A stretch of 64,000 nt of DNA from Bacillota bacterium (GTDB lineage: Bacteria; Bacillota; Clostridia; Acetivibrionales; DTU013), in assembly GCA_023412665.1 (NCBI GenBank), contig JAEZCA010000068.1, positions 1-64,000 on the forward strand, written 5' to 3'. Both the position numbers and the translations under genes were made by a program. The notes under the pieces were generated by a model that did not search any database, was not told the origin of the DNA, and saw nothing but the letters and a program-made list of their open reading frames with translations. This document shows positions 63,638-64,000 of this stretch, one piece after another. Positions within the stretch are counted from its first letter, which is position 1; each line of letters opens with the position of its first letter.

Positions 63638-64000
63638 GTGAAAAAATCATTTCAGGTCATTTTTGCTTTTGTTTTAGTAATTTCCATTTTTATTATTATG
63701 ATGCAGCAGGATAAACCTTACAGTCCCGCTGCCGAGGCTGTTGAAAAGGTCTTCTCCGAGACAGGAGCGGCTGCAGTCAGCTCGGAAATATATGTGCGTG
63801 GGACATCAAAGAGGAAGGTCCTTGATGAGGAGGATGCCCGCAGGCTGCTTGAAGATATAATAAACGGGACCGAAGCGAAGTATTCAAATGATGTACCAGT
63901 TTTTAACACTGTAAATAATGACTATGCCAAGAGCATAGAAATCAATTACATAATAGATGAAAATAAAACCATCCAGATGTCGCTCTCTAATGATACGAAT
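63638..64000 (+). CDS. Probable YwmB-like secreted protein, cut by window end
   Basis: The reading frame starts at GTG seven bases after AAGGGGG and is open to the window end (121 residues). It has an N-terminal hydrophobic segment (SFQVIFAFVLVISIFIIMM) and then an alpha/beta region: AVEKVFSETGAAAVSSEIYV, LDEEDARRLLEDIINGTEAK and AKSIEINYIIDENKTIQMSL. This recalls the YwmB family (TATA-binding-like fold), often near murA and spoIID in spore formers. The match is from memory of the pattern and not firm. Confidence 0.5.
   Translation, partial: MKKSFQVIFAFVLVISIFIIMMQQDKPYSPAAEAVEKVFSETGAAAVSSEIYVRGTSKRKVLDEEDARRLLEDIINGTEAKYSNDVPVFNTVNNDYAKSIEINYIIDENKTIQMSLSNDTN

Overview
The window looks like chromosomal DNA of an endospore-forming, anaerobic member of the Clostridia. 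The evidence is a set of spore genes (a YabG-like protease, Veg, a SipL-like SPOCS/LysM protein, a CotS-type kinase-fold protein, BofA, SleB and YpeB), pyruvate:ferredoxin oxidoreductase, formate-tetrahydrofolate ligase, an aldo/keto reductase with iron-sulfur motifs, and FN3/S-layer-type surface proteins. Frequent TTG/GTG starts behind strong GGAGG sites fit Firmicutes. I suspect the Acetivibrio/Ruminiclostridium side of the class, but the sequence does not prove it.

Layout: 1-560 holds a decayed IS200-type transposase and its hairpin-rich right end. 0.56-4.8 kb holds ferritin, a solute-binding protein fused to leucine-rich repeats, and a metallo-beta-lactamase-fold lipoprotein. 4.8-9.8 kb is one apparent operon: MBOAT acyltransferase, SGNH/polysaccharide-deacetylase fusion, acyl carrier protein and FkbH-like HAD enzyme. 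It has the architecture of a dlt operon but with an FkbH enzyme in the place of DltA. 10-17.6 kb holds small membrane proteins with an XRE regulator, a YflT-like protein, a VanW protein, a NUDIX hydrolase, a YaaL-like protein and BofA. 17.9-24.4 kb holds PFOR, a CotS-like protein and fhs. 24.6-29.7 kb is the yabG-veg-(SPOCS/LysM)-ispE-GntR block. 29.9-33.5 kb is an AAA ATPase / structured RNA / PspA / coiled-coil membrane protein module. 33.6-38.3 kb holds acpS, yhaO, yhaN and an NlpC/P60-like lipoprotein lacking its catalytic residues. 38.5-44 kb holds a UgtP-like glycosyltransferase, sleB-ypeB and a DnaI/DnaD pair. 44.3-53.8 kb holds tRNA-Arg, an aldo/keto reductase, glutamate dehydrogenase, two response regulators, an AbrB regulator, a GGDEF-EAL protein, a DnaA-box cluster and aroK. 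54.3-63.5 kb encodes two very large FN3 surface proteins, followed by the start of a YwmB-like gene.

The main leads are: (1) the dlt-like operon with FkbH and ACP, predicted to load a glyceryl-type or related acyl unit on the carrier and move it through the MBOAT protein onto a surface polymer; (2) an approximately 200-nt highly structured RNA between the AAA ATPase and pspA; (3) a same-strand cluster of four DnaA boxes far from any dnaA gene, plus a lone perfect box against the promoter of the dlt-like operon; (4) a dispersed family of palindromic intergenic elements (TATAACGAGGCG...CGCCTCGTT...) that often touch stop codons; (5) a solute-binding/LRR fusion and a dead NlpC/P60 protein. No CRISPR array, rRNA or intact mobile element was seen. 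All assignments are from reading the sequence; no search was run.
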